DNA of 64,000 bases from Antilocapra americana (GCA_007570785.1 ML662442.1:62831392-62895391); one strand, 5' to 3'. Counted from the first letter of the stretch, positions 23,566 to 35,339 are shown. Made by a program: numbers and translations. Notes: generated from the sequence alone by a model not told the origin.

Positions 23566-24449
23566 GAAGGAAGTGTGGTGAGAGGCAGATACAGTGTAAT
23601 AATTGGTATAGCAAAGCCACGTTTCTGAACAAGAAAGAAAGGAAATTCTACAGTGATGCTATTTAGGTATGCTGATAAGCAGCGATAAGAATTACTGGAC
23701 GACTGCTAAATTTAACTAATGTTCTGGGAGGAGAAAAAGCAAGCAACTCAAATACTGGCAATTAATTTGTATACAGCCTCTGGGATGTTTTCCATATGTA
23801 CTATGTGATCTCAAAAATATTATGTACTACAAAATACTACATCTGTATCCAATAGTCCCTTAGAGTAAATATCACTGGATATAAACAAACAAGGGCCTTG
23901 GGCAAACTCTGCTGCTATCAAATAGAGGGAACATGTTCTTCACAAGGAAGATCTCATTTCTTAGGACTATTCTTTCCAAATTCAAATCCACTTGTGCCTA
24001 AAATTAAATTTAGAACCTTTTGTGAAAAACGTTTTTGAGAATCAAAAAAAAAATTTTTTTTGATGGAAAGGAGAAAAGTCTCTATATTAAATTTTTTGCA
24101 AACATAAAACTTAGCCTTTCCAAAATATAAAGTATCAATCAATGCACAAATACAGTTGAATTTCTAGGATATTCAGAGTACAGAATCCATCTAGTGCTTA
24201 GGATAAAGAAAAATTAGGCCTAAGCTTAAGACATTTATGCTCTTGATGAGCAGAAAACCTTTTCCAACATAAATTTACCTAATAAAGCAAGACAGAACAA
24301 TAAATGTACATAGGATGTGCACGTACTAGTGGAAAATTTTAAAGTCAAGCTCCAGGGAACAGCAGTTTCTGTCTACAAGAGCAGTTGGCCTAAGGCCAGA
24401 AAAGGCAGATAGGAGATGCAGAGAGACTGGAATGATAACTGAGTAGCTT
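23566..24449. other. Unique AT-rich intronic DNA
   Basis: I recognise no gene or repeat in this stretch. Confidence 0.5.
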
Positions 24450-24948
24450 ATTGCCAAAGATGACCTTGTTACCCAGCTGAGTAAGCCTCTCCTTCACGAA
24501 GAGGAGGTAAAGCCTATTTCTCCACCCTTTTAAATTTGAGATGGGCTATGATTCATTGGCCCACAGAATATGGGCAAGTGGCACTGAGTAACTTCTGAGG
24601 CTAGGCCCTAAGAAGGCTGGCACGTTCCACCTAAGACGTCTTAGAATGCTCAGCCTGGGGTAAGCCAACAAGAGTGCAGGAAGTCTGACTCCTCAGATTC
24701 TGCCATGCTCTGAGGAAGCCCAAGCCAGTCACTCAGAGAAGCTGCAAAAGGAGAAAGACGACCCAGCGGCTCAGGTGTCAAAGCTGTGCACAAAGAAGCC
24801 TCTGATGACCCCCATGCCTCAGCCTACCTTGCTTGATGGATCCCAAGAAAGAACTTGATTGTGATCCTCCAGAATCAAGAGAGAAAACTGATAAGCCACT
24901 AAGTTTTGGGTAGTATGTTACACAGCGACAGACAACTGAAACCACCAC
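24450..24948 (+). mobile_element. MaLR (MLT1-like) solitary LTR
   Basis: About 0.5 kb resembles an ERVL-MaLR long terminal repeat. Its features are the region 'ggctatgattcattggcccacagaatatggg', then 'ctgccatgctctgaggaagccc', and the diagnostic end 'taagccactaagttttgggt' followed by 'cagacaactgaaac'. No internal retroviral region or second LTR was seen, so it is a solo LTR of an ancient placental family. The 5' edge is uncertain. Confidence 0.7.
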
Positions 24949-25188
24949 TTGACCTTCAGGGTAGGGGTCACATACAGCAGGACCTGGGTCAGATCCAAAC
25001 TGTAGATCAGATTTTGAGGGGACTTACTCAGTATTTTTAAAATGCTAGCTAACATTTTCTAATTAAACCTACATTTTTCTGCCTGCATCTTCCAATCATC
25101 TGCTTCACTTATTATATAATCTGCCAGGCCACTATTATTCTTAAGTATATAATCCTTTTTCTAAAAGATGGGGAGCAAAGGATTAATA

Positions 25189-25393
25189 GGGCTTCCCTAA
25201 TGGTTCAGACAATAAGGAATCTGCCTGCAATGCAGGAGATCCAGGTTCAATTCCTGGGTCAGGAAGATCCCCTAGATAAGGGAATGGCTATCTACCCACT
25301 TCTGCCTAGAAAATTCCATGGACAGAGGAGCCTGTCAGGCTACAGTCTATGGGGTTGCAAAGAGTCAGACATGACTGAGCAACTAACAATGGA
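25189..25393 (+). mobile_element. Bov-tA SINE with 9-bp target-site duplication
   Basis: A complete Bov-tA from 'gggcttccctaatggttcag' to 'tgactgagcaactaac'. It is bracketed by 'ggattaata' at 25180-25188 and 25394-25402. Confidence 0.93.
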
Positions 25394-25402
25394 GGATTAA
25401 TA

Positions 25403-27768
25403 CACTTGTACATTTACCTAAATACATCCAGTCTGATGACATTATATAATTACACTATATTCCAGAATGATTTAAAAAATGCTATGATTAAAAACATTTT
25501 AGCCTGGAGATATTAAAGCATATATATCCCCATTGTAACAATCAATGATTTATTTAAAAAAAAAAAAAAAGACATCATACAAACTTACTTCTACTTTGAC
25601 CTAAATAACTTCTATCAGATGGACCATAGCTTTGACAGCATTATTTGGACCAGAAAGAAATGAAAAGACACTCACTTAGTAACTCTAGTCTAAACATTAA
25701 TTATAGAATAAGTTTATCGAGTTACATGTTTCTATACCACCTAAAAATAGACAAAGTTCCTTTCAACTTTCAGTTCCCAACTCACCTTTTCCTACTCAAA
25801 CCAAATCTTAAATAATACCTCAAAAAAGAGAACCACACCATGGCTTCCTAAATATGAGACTGAAAATGTTGTTTCAGAATCCATCTGAACTATATTGCAA
25901 GCTCCCTTAGAGTAGGAATTCTTACATTCATTTTATTCTAGGCTTATCATATATACTCAGCAAAGATCTTCACAGTTGTTTATTAAAATACATATTAAGA
26001 TTTTTTGAATAATTTAAATTTTAAAACATTCTACATTTACATATTTTAATGCCTTTCTAAATTACCCAAATCTTGTTCTAGGTAGGATTTCAATTTTATA
26101 CTGCTCATCAACAATAAATAATTCTTATTGTCTTTTTCAAAATATATAGACGATATCTGAGAGACATTAGCATTCAAGAGATAAACCAGATCTCTACAGC
26201 CAAACCACCTGAACGTCAAAAATTCTTGTTAGTGTGGATTCCATTAATTTTCTAAACAGCTTCAGTTTTATAGCAGCATCCTATTAAAGCATTTCCCATT
26301 TTAAGTTAATTACATTTTACAGTTCTAATCTGATTCAACTAGAGACACAACAACATATATCAATTTCCACATTTCTAAATCTTCCAAAGAAATGACAAAT
26401 TTCGGCTACTGCCTGCTCCCTAATGTAGGACAGGCACATGTTCAGGACCTGTGGAAAGACATATCCGGGTATGCAGCACTCCCATGTACCTTGAGAAGTG
26501 CACTGCATTGGAGAATGACAAAACTAAAGGCAGCAGAAAAAACATCTCTTTCACGTCCCAACTAACAGATCCTAAAAGGCAGCAAAGAATATCATCCCCA
26601 ATTTACTTAAAGATTTTACTTAGGTTTGAAACATTTTATTGGGAACTCAGGACACATTCTCCCATAGCAACAGGGCCACAAATACAGTGTTTTGAGTTTT
26701 CCAACTGGTGAAAAGAACTCTATTAATCCAGGAAATGGTGCGACTGGCACTCTATGGGATTTGATTACCATGCATGATGCTACGTTTCTGCTTATGGAAA
26801 ATGGCTTCTGCATAACTCAGTGGATTACAGCTCCCTCCTCTCTCCAGCTCACCATCTCTTTCCTTCCTCCAGGTTCTCCCACCTCATCACTAAAGTCCCC
26901 AGTCTCTTAGAGATAGAAGCAGAACAACCTACTCTGTGAGCTACTCATAAGCAGGAGCTACCATGTTTATCACAACTTGAAAGTCAAGTATGAGAGGGAT
27001 TTGAGAAGAACTGGCTACGGGGACAGAGTTTCCTAGGCTAGGCCCAGTGCACAGTAAGCATTTAAAGTAATGTATTATGTATGATACAGAGGGAGAGAAA
27101 AATCAATAGATAGTCTTTAAATGTGTGCACTAAATGGGAAACGGGATGCAGGTCAGGGGTAACTGGGTGAGGATGTGGGCTGCAGATATCACACCCTCAC
27201 TTTAGCTCCACTCTGTGAAATATCACTGCTTGGTTACAAGATCAAGAGTTGTTCAGAAAGTACACAGGTACATTTTAAGGGGGGAAAGTGTGAACATTAT
27301 CCTGTCTTCAAATATTTTAGCTATGGTGATATATTGGGGCTTTTACCTACAAGTATTCAAATAACCTAAAGTCAATTTGGTCTTTGAGAAACATGAGCAA
27401 GTAACTAAGTAACTATTCCTTGCTCTGCAGGAGATGATTTTCCACATTATTAAGAGTAACAAATGATTTAGAAACGTATATCCACCCAAACTACAAAAAG
27501 TTGTTTAAAACAGTCACCTGGGCCTAACAAGGGTTCCATACCCTTTAAGCCCTTTTTGAAGATGGGTATTCTTAGTATTTCTTAAAATTAATATAATCTG
27601 AGATATCTTTGTAAATATCTTGAGCTTATTCCAAAATACTATTTCTCAAATTAAGAAATTATACTGCAAATGTATTAAAGCAAACATTCTTTTCCCAAAG
27701 CACTTACAACTCAGCTTCAAAGATGCTTTCTAGCAGTATTTCTGGATTACTTCACCAACATCTGCGAC
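25403..27768. other. Unique AT-rich intronic DNA
   Basis: An A-tract at about 25556-25570. No exon, RNA gene or assigned repeat. An 86-codon open frame at 26451-26711 has no recognisable domain. Confidence 0.5.
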
Positions 27769-27850
27769 TGAAAGTAAAAGTGTTAGTCCCTCAGTCATGT
27801 CCGACTCTTCGCGACCCCATGGACTGTAGCCTCCAGGCTCCTTTGTCCCC
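27769..27850 (-). mobile_element. Bov-tA SINE tail fragment
   Basis: Only the 3'-most 80 or so bases of the SINE are present in antisense orientation ('aaagtgttagtccctcag', 'cccatggactgtagcc'). Confidence 0.85.
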
Positions 27851-27889
27851 TGCATCATCACAGTTGGTCACTGTGCTTTAGAACAAACA

Positions 27890-28085
27890 CTCAAGAATGT
27901 TACAGATACTAACACATTCGATCCTCATAACTCCTGAATTATGCATTAATATGCCCAGTTTGCAGAAGGAAAACAAAAACTGAGGCTCTATGACATTAAA
28001 TAACTTGCCCAAGATCACACAGCTATTAAATGACAGAACCAGGACTCTGACCAAGACAGTCTAGTTCCAAAGTCTATGCATGTAA
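27890..28085 (-). repeat. MIR SINE
   Basis: A well-preserved antisense MIR: 'cgatcctcataactcc', 'aaactgaggctctatgacat', 'taacttgcccaagatcacacagct', 'agaaccaggactctgacc'. Confidence 0.85.
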
Positions 28086-28384
28086 TCACTACACCCCACT
28101 CCCTCTTACACTCACTCAAATTTTTATTTCCTGCCTAGAGTAGGTCAAGCCCTTTGCTAAACCCAAGTAAAGAGACAAAATGAGGCAAGACCTCCATAAT
28201 CAAGGAACTTACATTTTAATTTAATACACAGCAAAAAAGGAAAGTGCAAATTAAAGCAAAAAGTTCAGTATGACAATTCTGGTTAAGTGAGCTGTCCTGG
28301 GAAAAGTCAGAGTACTGAAAATGATTCAGCAATAATATTCCTGATGTGTACATTTTTTAATGCTTTCAAAAGATACACAGTGGA

Positions 28385-28465
28385 TCTTTATAATTAACTT
28401 TGTGAAGCAGAACATTATCACACTCATTTCATAGATGAGAAATCAAATCAAGTTCTAAACAGTTT
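28385..28465 (-). repeat. MIR-like relic
   Basis: A weak antisense MIR core ('cactcatttcatagatgagaaat' region), heavily diverged. Confidence 0.4.
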
Positions 28466-30834
28466 AGCAAAGATGCCAAGCTACATTTGGAGGGAAGCTG
28501 CCCCACTGACAGAATCTGCTTCTCTAAAAAGACCCCAGATGGTCAAATAATAGGCTTCTCTGGACAGCTCAAAAAAATTAACTGGGCAAAACTGATCCCT
28601 GTTCAAAAATTTTGAAATTTTGAGACGTAAGATCTTAGAGGGATACACAAGTGGGGGCATCCATTAAGAGAGAAGCTCAAGCTCGAAATACGATTATAAA
28701 GCCAGTGGACAGAAAAGAATAGAGTCCCCAAAAGAGAGCAACTTATCATGTGACTAGTCCTGAGGGAAGAAGACATGGTCTTTTCCTTATGACCCAGATG
28801 CCTGCAATAAACCTCATTTTCCCTAGAGACACAAGTGTTCTTTACAAAAGCGACTACCGAAAGAGCATGTGTCAAAGGGATGACGTGTCACATTTTTTTT
28901 CCAACTAAAAAATTCAGATGTTCGGTGGACTTGCATAACAACTCCAGATGTAGTAACTGACCATGCAGATCTCTATGGTTCTGTTTACTTCTTTCAAAAA
29001 AGGAAAACAAAGTCATTAAATATCAGTACTGACTAAAACTTTGACAACAAGTCATTTTATCTCAGAGTATTTATGTGAAATGACAGGTTTAGGTCAGGAA
29101 AGAAATCACCCAGAGGGGAGAATTCACGAAGGGACTGTCATCACACCTGGTCTAGAACACCTTCTTCTCCAAACCAAGCTTGGAGGCCACGCTGCTAACC
29201 CTTCCTATGCCCACCCTCTACCGCACCACCACCGAAGCAACAGCCTGGAGGCCTTAAGTTTCTGCTACTGCAAGCTTATCCAGGGCCACCGCTGGGTAAC
29301 AAGTAGAGAGGGTTCTCCAGACTTCTGGGTAGCATTCAAACAAGATGTAGGAGAGCAGAGACTGCCAAACAGAGTGAGACCTTACAGATCCACAACCATG
29401 GGACACAGGGAACTTCGCTTGGCCCAAGTGAGGCCGGATCCTTTTTCTAACCTGTAAATGATACTCAGGTGTACAGATAATAAGGAATTTTAAAACAAGA
29501 GAGAAAAGTAATTCATTCTGGTGGGCCAATTATTAAAAACTCTTCAGGTCTAATTGCCAGGCAATCCGGAAGCCATCGTGAGCACCCTTAAATGCATCGT
29601 CTTTGTGAGTTCGTTTTGCTGCAACACTCTCAAAAAAAAAGATAAATATTAAGAATGCAAAAGAGCAACCATAAACCTTAAAAAGCACTAGCCTCACTCA
29701 GAAAAGAGAGATGAGGGTAAACAGTGAAAAACCTAAGTGTGCCATGGAAGTCGAAGAAAGTTTTCAGCAGGTTCCTTTCGTTTTTGTTTTTTTTTTTTAA
29801 AAAAAAAAAAGGTGGGGTTCTTGAGATTTATAAATCCTTATACTTGAAAGGCATACACCTAATATAAGTCCCATGAAGATACTTTAAAGAGGCCCACAAA
29901 AATCAGAGACCTCACAGATGAGGGTGGTTAGAAGGCAAATACCACACAATCAATTTTAAATGAAGGTAAGACCTGCCTAGTTAGAATACTGGGTGTGTCT
30001 TAACAACTCAAGAGAAAATTATGAGTAGGACTTTTAAATTACACCGTAAAGAAAATCAGTTTTTAGAAAACACTCTTACACCAGGGTATGGAGGACTAGA
30101 TTGATCTAGAAAACAATTATCCATGTGGACAGGTTAAAACTGCATTTGGTCACTAACTCCTGCAAAATTAGAATGACAAATCACTCTTAAACACTAAGGT
30201 CGAGGAAAATAGTCCACATATTACATAATTTCATTATAAAAACTCTTCAGCATTCCTTCTGTCACCAAAAATATGTAATTTCAAATTGTACATAAATTCA
30301 AAAGGAAAGAACTCTATTTGTGGTATCATACTCTTTTTTTTTAATGTTATAAATTCAACTTGAAAGACAAAAAAAGGTGGCAGCCCTCTCTAATTTGGCA
30401 CACTGGAAGCAGTAATTCTTAAAGGAGGACAGAAGCATGGAGGCAGCAATTAGTCCAGCTGCCAAAAGAGGACCCACCCACATTCCAGCCTGCCATAAAA
30501 GTCAATGTTTGCAGACCTCAGCGTGGCCCATCAATGCCCCAAGGCAGGCCTGTTATAAGTGGCTGTCACTAGTTCAAATTGTAAATGTTGCTTTGGATCA
30601 AAAGGACATCTCCAAGGTCTTTTAAACTTCCAAGGCCTGAACTTTTACATCATAGTTAATTGCTGGTTATGTCATTTTTAGTTAAGCATATGGATCATAC
30701 CCATGTTTCTTCACATGTGACAAAATATTATTTGTAAAAAGACTTCTGAAATGAAAAAGAATAGATTATATTCCACAAAGCTCAGTAAGTTCTTTTTCTG
30801 TACCTACTGTGAAAGAAAGCAGAGGCTAGCCATA
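28466..30834. other. Unique intronic DNA
   Basis: A T-tract abutting an A-tract at about 29789-29810 could form an AT hairpin. The 138-codon open frame at 29041-29457 shows no domain and is treated as chance. No known repeat was assigned. Confidence 0.5.
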
Positions 30835-30985
30835 AACTCTTCCCTGTTCTATGGGCTTTACACAGATCTTCCCATTTAATCCTCCTTGTGAAGTGAATAC
30901 TAACATGAAGTTCAATTTACAAGACAGTTAAATAATCTTTCTAAGCTGACGCTGCTAATGACTGGCAGAATTGGGATTTGACCCC
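30835..30985 (-). repeat. MIR SINE fragment
   Basis: An antisense MIR with 'cccatttaatcctccttgtga', a degraded 'gttaaataatctttctaag' and the 'ggcagaattgggatttgacccc' end. Confidence 0.7.
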
Positions 30986-31544
30986 ACGCAGCCTGGCCCC
31001 CACACCCAGAGTTTCAGGATTTCTAGTGCCTCTTGGTTCAGCCTGCCCAAAACGGATGGCCAATGGCTTCAACAAAACAAAATCTTTCATGACGAACACC
31101 ATACATGTACTCACAGAAAACATAAAAATATCTCAAATGATAACTACAGTCAGAGGTTCAGTAAGAAGAAAAATACTATTGACGTTAATATTTATCAGAT
31201 AGCAAAAACTGATAGGAAGCAAACAGAACAAATAGCTCTTCTTAAAATGACAGGAAAGTCAAGGGAGAATAGTAAGGATAGCCAAAATGCAGTTTTTTGA
31301 AAAACTGCTTTGCAAAAGTAAACATTAAAAAACCTATTTGAAAATTAACAAGTAAATAAAGTCTTCTAAATATAACTACTCATAAAAAGTGGTTTCCTCT
31401 AGAAACATTTGACTATGTACAACTCAGTCAGAACAACTAGCATTAGCATATTTCTTCAAATCCTAATGTTTTCAAGAAGAAACATAACAAAAAAAAATTG
31501 AAAGCAGGATTCTGTAACTACCTGAAAGACTCTAATCAGGACTG
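30986..31544. other. Unique intronic DNA
   Basis: Nothing recognisable. Open frames at 30971-31300 lack any domain. Confidence 0.5.
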
Positions 31545-31759
31545 GGCTTCCCAGGTGGCTCAATGGTAAAGAATCACCTGCCAATGCCAGAGACACAAGA
31601 GATGTGGGTTCAATCCCTGGGTCGGGAAGATCCTCTGAAGTAGGAAATGGCAACCCACTCCAGTATTCTTGTCTGGAAAATTCCATGGCCAGAGAAGCCT
31701 GGCGGACCACAGCCCATGGGGTCGCAAAGAGTCAGACATGACTGAGCATACACACACAG
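31545..31759 (+). mobile_element. Bov-tA SINE
   Basis: A full Bov-tA from 'gggcttcccaggtggctcaa' to 'tgactgagcatacacacacagc'. Confidence 0.93.
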
Positions 31760-32752
31760 CAAAAACAAGAGTAGCAAGAATTTCTTAATCAAATAAACAA
31801 TGACTATGTCCTGATAAAGAGGGATAACGGAATGGAATGGAGGGAATTTTAGACTAACAGATAACTTAAAAATTAGCTCCTTACTATCTCAGCTTTCCCA
31901 AAGACCAAAAACCAAAATAACAATTAAAAAAAAAAGGATTTGGTAACATAGGTCTAAAACTCACTGTCTATAAATATCCTAAATCATATACATAATCCTT
32001 TATACTTGTCAAATGGCATATAAGGAGCTCATCTAATTGAACTTTTGCATGAGTAGTTCATCAAAATGCATATTATTTATAAGAGACAAAGTCTTACAAA
32101 AAGCCAAATTAGACTTCTGTGCTGCCTTCAACAACTGTTAAATAGGTAGATGGGAACACAGAGCCTAACTTCTATCTCTTTTTCAGAGGTTTTTGTTTTA
32201 TTTTGGTTTAGTTTGATTTTTGAAGTGTTTTTTAAAATAGGCATCTACCTTGCACCTTGGGGCAGCCTGCCAATGCTTAAAGTACAAGCTGAGCACCCCA
32301 GCCAGAGCCAAAGCCCTGTGTACTGCCTCTCCCTCACCATCATCTTTAATGGATCACTCCTGATGCCATTCCTCCCTCAAATCCCTCCTCCCTCCACCTA
32401 CCCCAACTGCAATATCTCACAACCCTTCCAAACTAAAGAAGGTGCCTCTCAAAGAAACACTGAGCTTATCTGATAAATTAGTTCATGTGCTTAAGGGTAA
32501 AAGCAAAAAAAGGACTGTCCCTTTTCTCGCCTTTCCTCCCAGCCCTAAAACAAAGACTCCCATCTTCTCCAGCTGAGGACTCTGATTCAATGGTGGGAAC
32601 TGGCGCCAGTATGGACAAGCAATATGGCAGCCGAGAGAGGGGTGGGGGGGACCTGAAAAACGGATCTGGTGCTGCCACTCCATGGAGAGCACTCACTCTG
32701 AGCTGCCCACCCTGCAGCCTCTTGACTTTGCTCTAACCTAAGCTGAAAATGG
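31760..32752. other. Unique intronic DNA
   Basis: The 32480-32700 part is locally richer in G+C and open in several frames on both strands, but no protein family is recognisable. I see no conserved exon signature. Confidence 0.45.
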
Positions 32753-32954
32753 GAGTTTCCCTGGTGGCTGAGTGGTAAAGAATCCAGCTGCCAAAGCAGG
32801 AGCTGCAGGTTCCATCCCTGGGTCAGGCAGATGCCCTGGAGAAGGAAATGGCAACCCACTCCAGTATTCTTACCTAGAGAATCCCATGGACAGACGAGCA
32901 TGGCGGGCTACAGTCCATGGGGTCTCTGAATTTGGACACGACTGAGTGACAACA
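32753..32954 (+). mobile_element. Bov-tA SINE
   Basis: From 'agtttccctggtggctgag' to 'cacgactgagtgacaac'. Confidence 0.92.
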
Positions 32955-34324
32955 AGGTTGAGAATGACCCATCTGTTCCTCTCTTTTGTCCCCTCAACCC
33001 ACTCAAATATAGGTCACTAGAATACAGATCACCCACAACAGGCAGCTAAGCTCCAAACACAGGATAAAGTCTCCATATCTCAATATGCAAAGCCCTAGAA
33101 AAGACCCTGCAAAAGCCGATTGCTGGGGTTTGAGTCTAGGTAAAAATGAGAGGTCAGGCCTCAAAGTCCCTAAGGTTCTTTTCACTCAAGATCCAAAATT
33201 CAGCTCACATCCTTAGGCCATCCCAGAGTAAAGTCTCTGGAGAATGTGCTAAGTCTGCACAATTCTGGCAATTTGGACTGTCAAGCGGAGTCCAAGTTAC
33301 GGACAATAAGAGGTTGGCGTTGTTGTCTGCTCACTGCTGAAAGGTTACTATCCCCTTAGTGGACTACAGAAAAAAAAAAAAAAAAGGTTGAAAACACGTT
33401 ATGAGCTCTCAGACAAAATACTTAAAAAGACAGAAAATAAAATAACACGCCCAAAGCATAAGCAGCAAATCCCTTTTATCTTTGGAAATGAATCAATTCA
33501 ACAGAATACATATGGTAGTTGCTATGTAAGGAAAAATTCTGGTCAGCCTGGGAGTCTAAAGCAGAGTATTACAGCCATTCCTTTGATTTTTATTCCCCTC
33601 CCCCTGATCTGGGGATTTTAAAACAAATGAAAGAAGGCATTATTCCAGCTTAAGGCCTAAGCATAAGTCACAAAAGAACAAAGAAAGTTTTATTGTCACA
33701 TTAAATATCAAGGAGGAAATGTGCTTACTGATAATTAATGTCCTACCTGATTAGGTTAGCATTTGCTGTTTGCAAGCTTCTGGGCCAATATTTACAATTT
33801 ATATCTAATATGGAGGTAAAAATGTTCAGCTAGTGAGAAGGTCATTAAGGAAAGGTAAGGGGGGAAAAAATTGAAAAAAACAGAACAAAGTACACAGAGA
33901 GAAAGGTACTCTTTGCGCCTCAGTCGTCTGTGCAATATTCCTCCCCTATACCCATAAAGCGAGTTAACATTAACCACAGGTCACTCTGGTAGCAGAGTAC
34001 TACTTCTTGACAAAACCTTTCTGAAAGGCCCCCCAATACCAGCAAAAAATCTACATACACCAAAGAATGTGAAACATACTGCCACAGGCCAGTGTCTTGG
34101 GCTTTCTGCCTAAGAAGTTTGCTTTCAGCCAGAAGAGAGGGGGAAAAAAAAAAAAAAAACATGCTGTAACAACAGATCGCACAGTGAACAGCCCTCCTGC
34201 TTGTTGGCACTGTTCCCAAGCAGCAGTTTCAGGGCCTGGGCCTTGGGCCCATTCAAGAATTCCATCTCACAGGAAGTGCTTCAAATATAGTTATTTGATC
34301 TTCCAGCATTTGCAAATGCACCTG
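32955..34324. other. Unique intronic DNA just inside ARHGAP18 intron 1
   Basis: A-tracts at about 33369-33386 and 34145-34160. No SINE or LINE copy was recognised. Such promoter-proximal intron DNA may hold enhancers, but nothing in the sequence proves it. Confidence 0.45.
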
Positions 34325-34568
34325 CTGAGCGAGGAGCCTGACAGCCGTCGCCCCAGTTCCTTCCTATCCGTCCTCACAGTCAATCGCAGAGGCGGTTTCG
34401 GACCCGAACTAGGTGAGATGTAAAGTACAGAAAGCCCCAGTCGACCACTGCTGCGGCTGCACAAGGTTAGGCGCGAGCTGCGGCTGTCGCTTTCCTTCTA
34501 CCCACACCAACTTCCCTGCCACTTTCTTCCCCGAGGAGCAGGTAAGAGCGTTTTGTTTCGTTCTCCGG

Positions 34569-34574
34569 GCTTAC
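34569..34574 (-). other. ARHGAP18: Splice donor of ARHGAP18 exon 1
   Basis: GTAAGC directly after the exon's final GAG on the minus strand matches the mammalian 5' splice-site consensus well. Everything to the left of it in the window (34574 down to 1) is then intron 1. I saw no exon 2 candidate encoding the next recognisable part of the protein. Confidence 0.85.
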
Positions 34575-34687
34575 CTCGAGGCGGCTTCCTCCCCGCCCTG
34601 GCCATGGCTCCCCCCCAGGGCCTGGTCCTTGCCGCTGGGGTGGTAGGCTGTGAGCACAACTGCCTGGGAATTGGAGAGCCAGCTCAT
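34575..34687 (-). CDS. ARHGAP18: ARHGAP18 first coding exon (Rho GTPase-activating protein 18)
   Basis: The minus strand encodes 37 complete codons plus two bases. The peptide starts MSWLSNSQA and contains VVLTAYHPSGKDQ, which I recognise as the N-terminus of mammalian ARHGAP18 (about 660 residues in human). The ATG at 34687-34685 has A at -3. The exon ends at 34575 in a 'GAG|GTAAGC' donor, leaving phase 2 with the split codon beginning AG. From family knowledge, ARHGAP18 speeds GTP hydrolysis on RhoA/RhoC and so tunes stress fibres, cell shape and migration. The RhoGAP domain is encoded by later exons not seen here. An in-frame TTG at 34759 would extend the frame, but the ATG fits the known protein start. 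Recognition is from memory, not from alignment. Confidence 0.9.
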
Positions 34688-34704
34688 GGTGAGAGAAGGG
34701 GCAT
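34684..34704 (-). other. Upstream ORF (6 codons) overlapping the ARHGAP18 start as ATGA
   Basis: On the minus strand an ATG at 34704-34702, with A at -3, opens a six-codon frame (MPLLSP). Its TGA stop at 34686-34684 overlaps the main ATG at 34687-34685 as ATGA. It is in a different frame from ARHGAP18. If the transcript starts upstream of 34704, as the CpG island suggests, scanning ribosomes would meet this uORF first and could reinitiate or leak to the main start. Confidence 0.75.
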
Positions 34705-34900
34705 AGTTTCTGCGATCCGGACACAGAGGAGGGAATGAAGTTCTCGGCTCGCCGGGCAACTCGGCGCATTAGCATCCGCCGGCTCCGCCCACGAGGCCGG
34801 GGATTCGCACGGGAGGGGCGGGGCCTCTCCACCGGGGAGACTCAGCCCGGGGCCAGCCAGCAAGTTGAAGGGTGGGGCTGTAGGGGTTACCAAGCTATTC
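34705..34900 (-). promoter_or_regulatory. ARHGAP18: Probable core promoter and 5' UTR of ARHGAP18
   Basis: GC-box-like sites lie upstream of the start codon: 'gaggggcggggcc' at about 34812-34824 and 'ctccgccc' at about 34783-34790, both suited to SP/KLF factors. No TATA box is obvious, so dispersed initiation is likely. The exact transcription start cannot be read from sequence. Farther upstream a 'gccaat' occurs at about 35108. Confidence 0.6.
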
Positions 34901-35339
34901 TGATCTGATTAAACTGCCAGGTTGTAGCCGCCTCTCATTCTTGTGAGCACAAGTCGTCTTGGTTAGGAAACAATGAATTGCAGCAGAGCCTTTTTTTTTC
35001 CTTTCTTAATTCCTGTTTCCATCTGATAATCTCTGCTACTTCAGGTAACTTGAGTAAGGGCGATTCTTAACCCCTTCATGTCAACGTTAAAATTAACCAT
35101 AGCAAAAGCCAATGAACCTGCCCAGCAAAACAATGCCATACACGGGATAAGAGAAGCTACCTCTTGTGCCTGGTTAAAAATGTCCTCATTAAAAAGATGT
35201 GCACCTGGAATGTCACCTTCTTTCACATAAATGCCAATGCCAAGTTTACCTTTTGCTTTTAATAAAATACCCTTTAGCACCAAAAAGAGATGCATCTACC
35301 AAAAGTGTTAAATGGCATTGTTGAGAATTAAAAAAAAAA
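34901..35339. other. Upstream flank of ARHGAP18, no gene seen
   Basis: Unique sequence just upstream of the promoter. An open frame on the minus strand at 35041-35295 has no domain I recognise. Confidence 0.5.

Larger units (their letters stand above)
34325..34870. promoter_or_regulatory. ARHGAP18: CpG island covering the ARHGAP18 promoter and exon 1
   Basis: CpG dinucleotides, rare elsewhere in the window, become frequent here (for example 'gccgtcgcccc', 'gcgcgagctgcggctgtcgc', 'ctcggctcgccgggcaactcggcgc'), and G+C content rises sharply. The island spans the first coding exon and its upstream side and is free of transposons. It is by far the strongest CpG cluster in the 64 kb, as expected for a broad mammalian promoter. 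Confidence 0.88.

Noticed and set aside
29041..29457. 138-codon open frame on the plus strand
   Set aside because: No familiar motif or coding pattern and no CpG island or promoter signal nearby. Chance frame in intron.
34097..34423. 108-codon plus-strand frame at the edge of the CpG island
   Set aside because: It runs across an A-tract that creates a lysine run and lies antisense to ARHGAP18 intron 1. Nothing in it resembles a protein family.
34405..34550. Two consensus-like splice donors on the plus strand ('ctaggtgaga' near 34410 and 'cagGTAAGAG' near 34541)
   Set aside because: They could belong to an antisense transcript, but with no start signal or acceptor evidence they are equally likely to be chance matches in a GC-rich block.
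1..34574. Search for ARHGAP18 exon 2 and later exons
   Set aside because: I saw no minus-strand segment encoding the next recognisable part of the protein, so intron 1 most likely extends past the left edge. A short exon missed by eye cannot be excluded.
34467..34832. 121-codon minus-strand frame overlapping ARHGAP18 exon 1
   Set aside because: It is an out-of-frame shadow over the CpG island. The arginine/proline-rich content reflects GC-rich DNA, while the ARHGAP18 frame is the one that matches a known protein.
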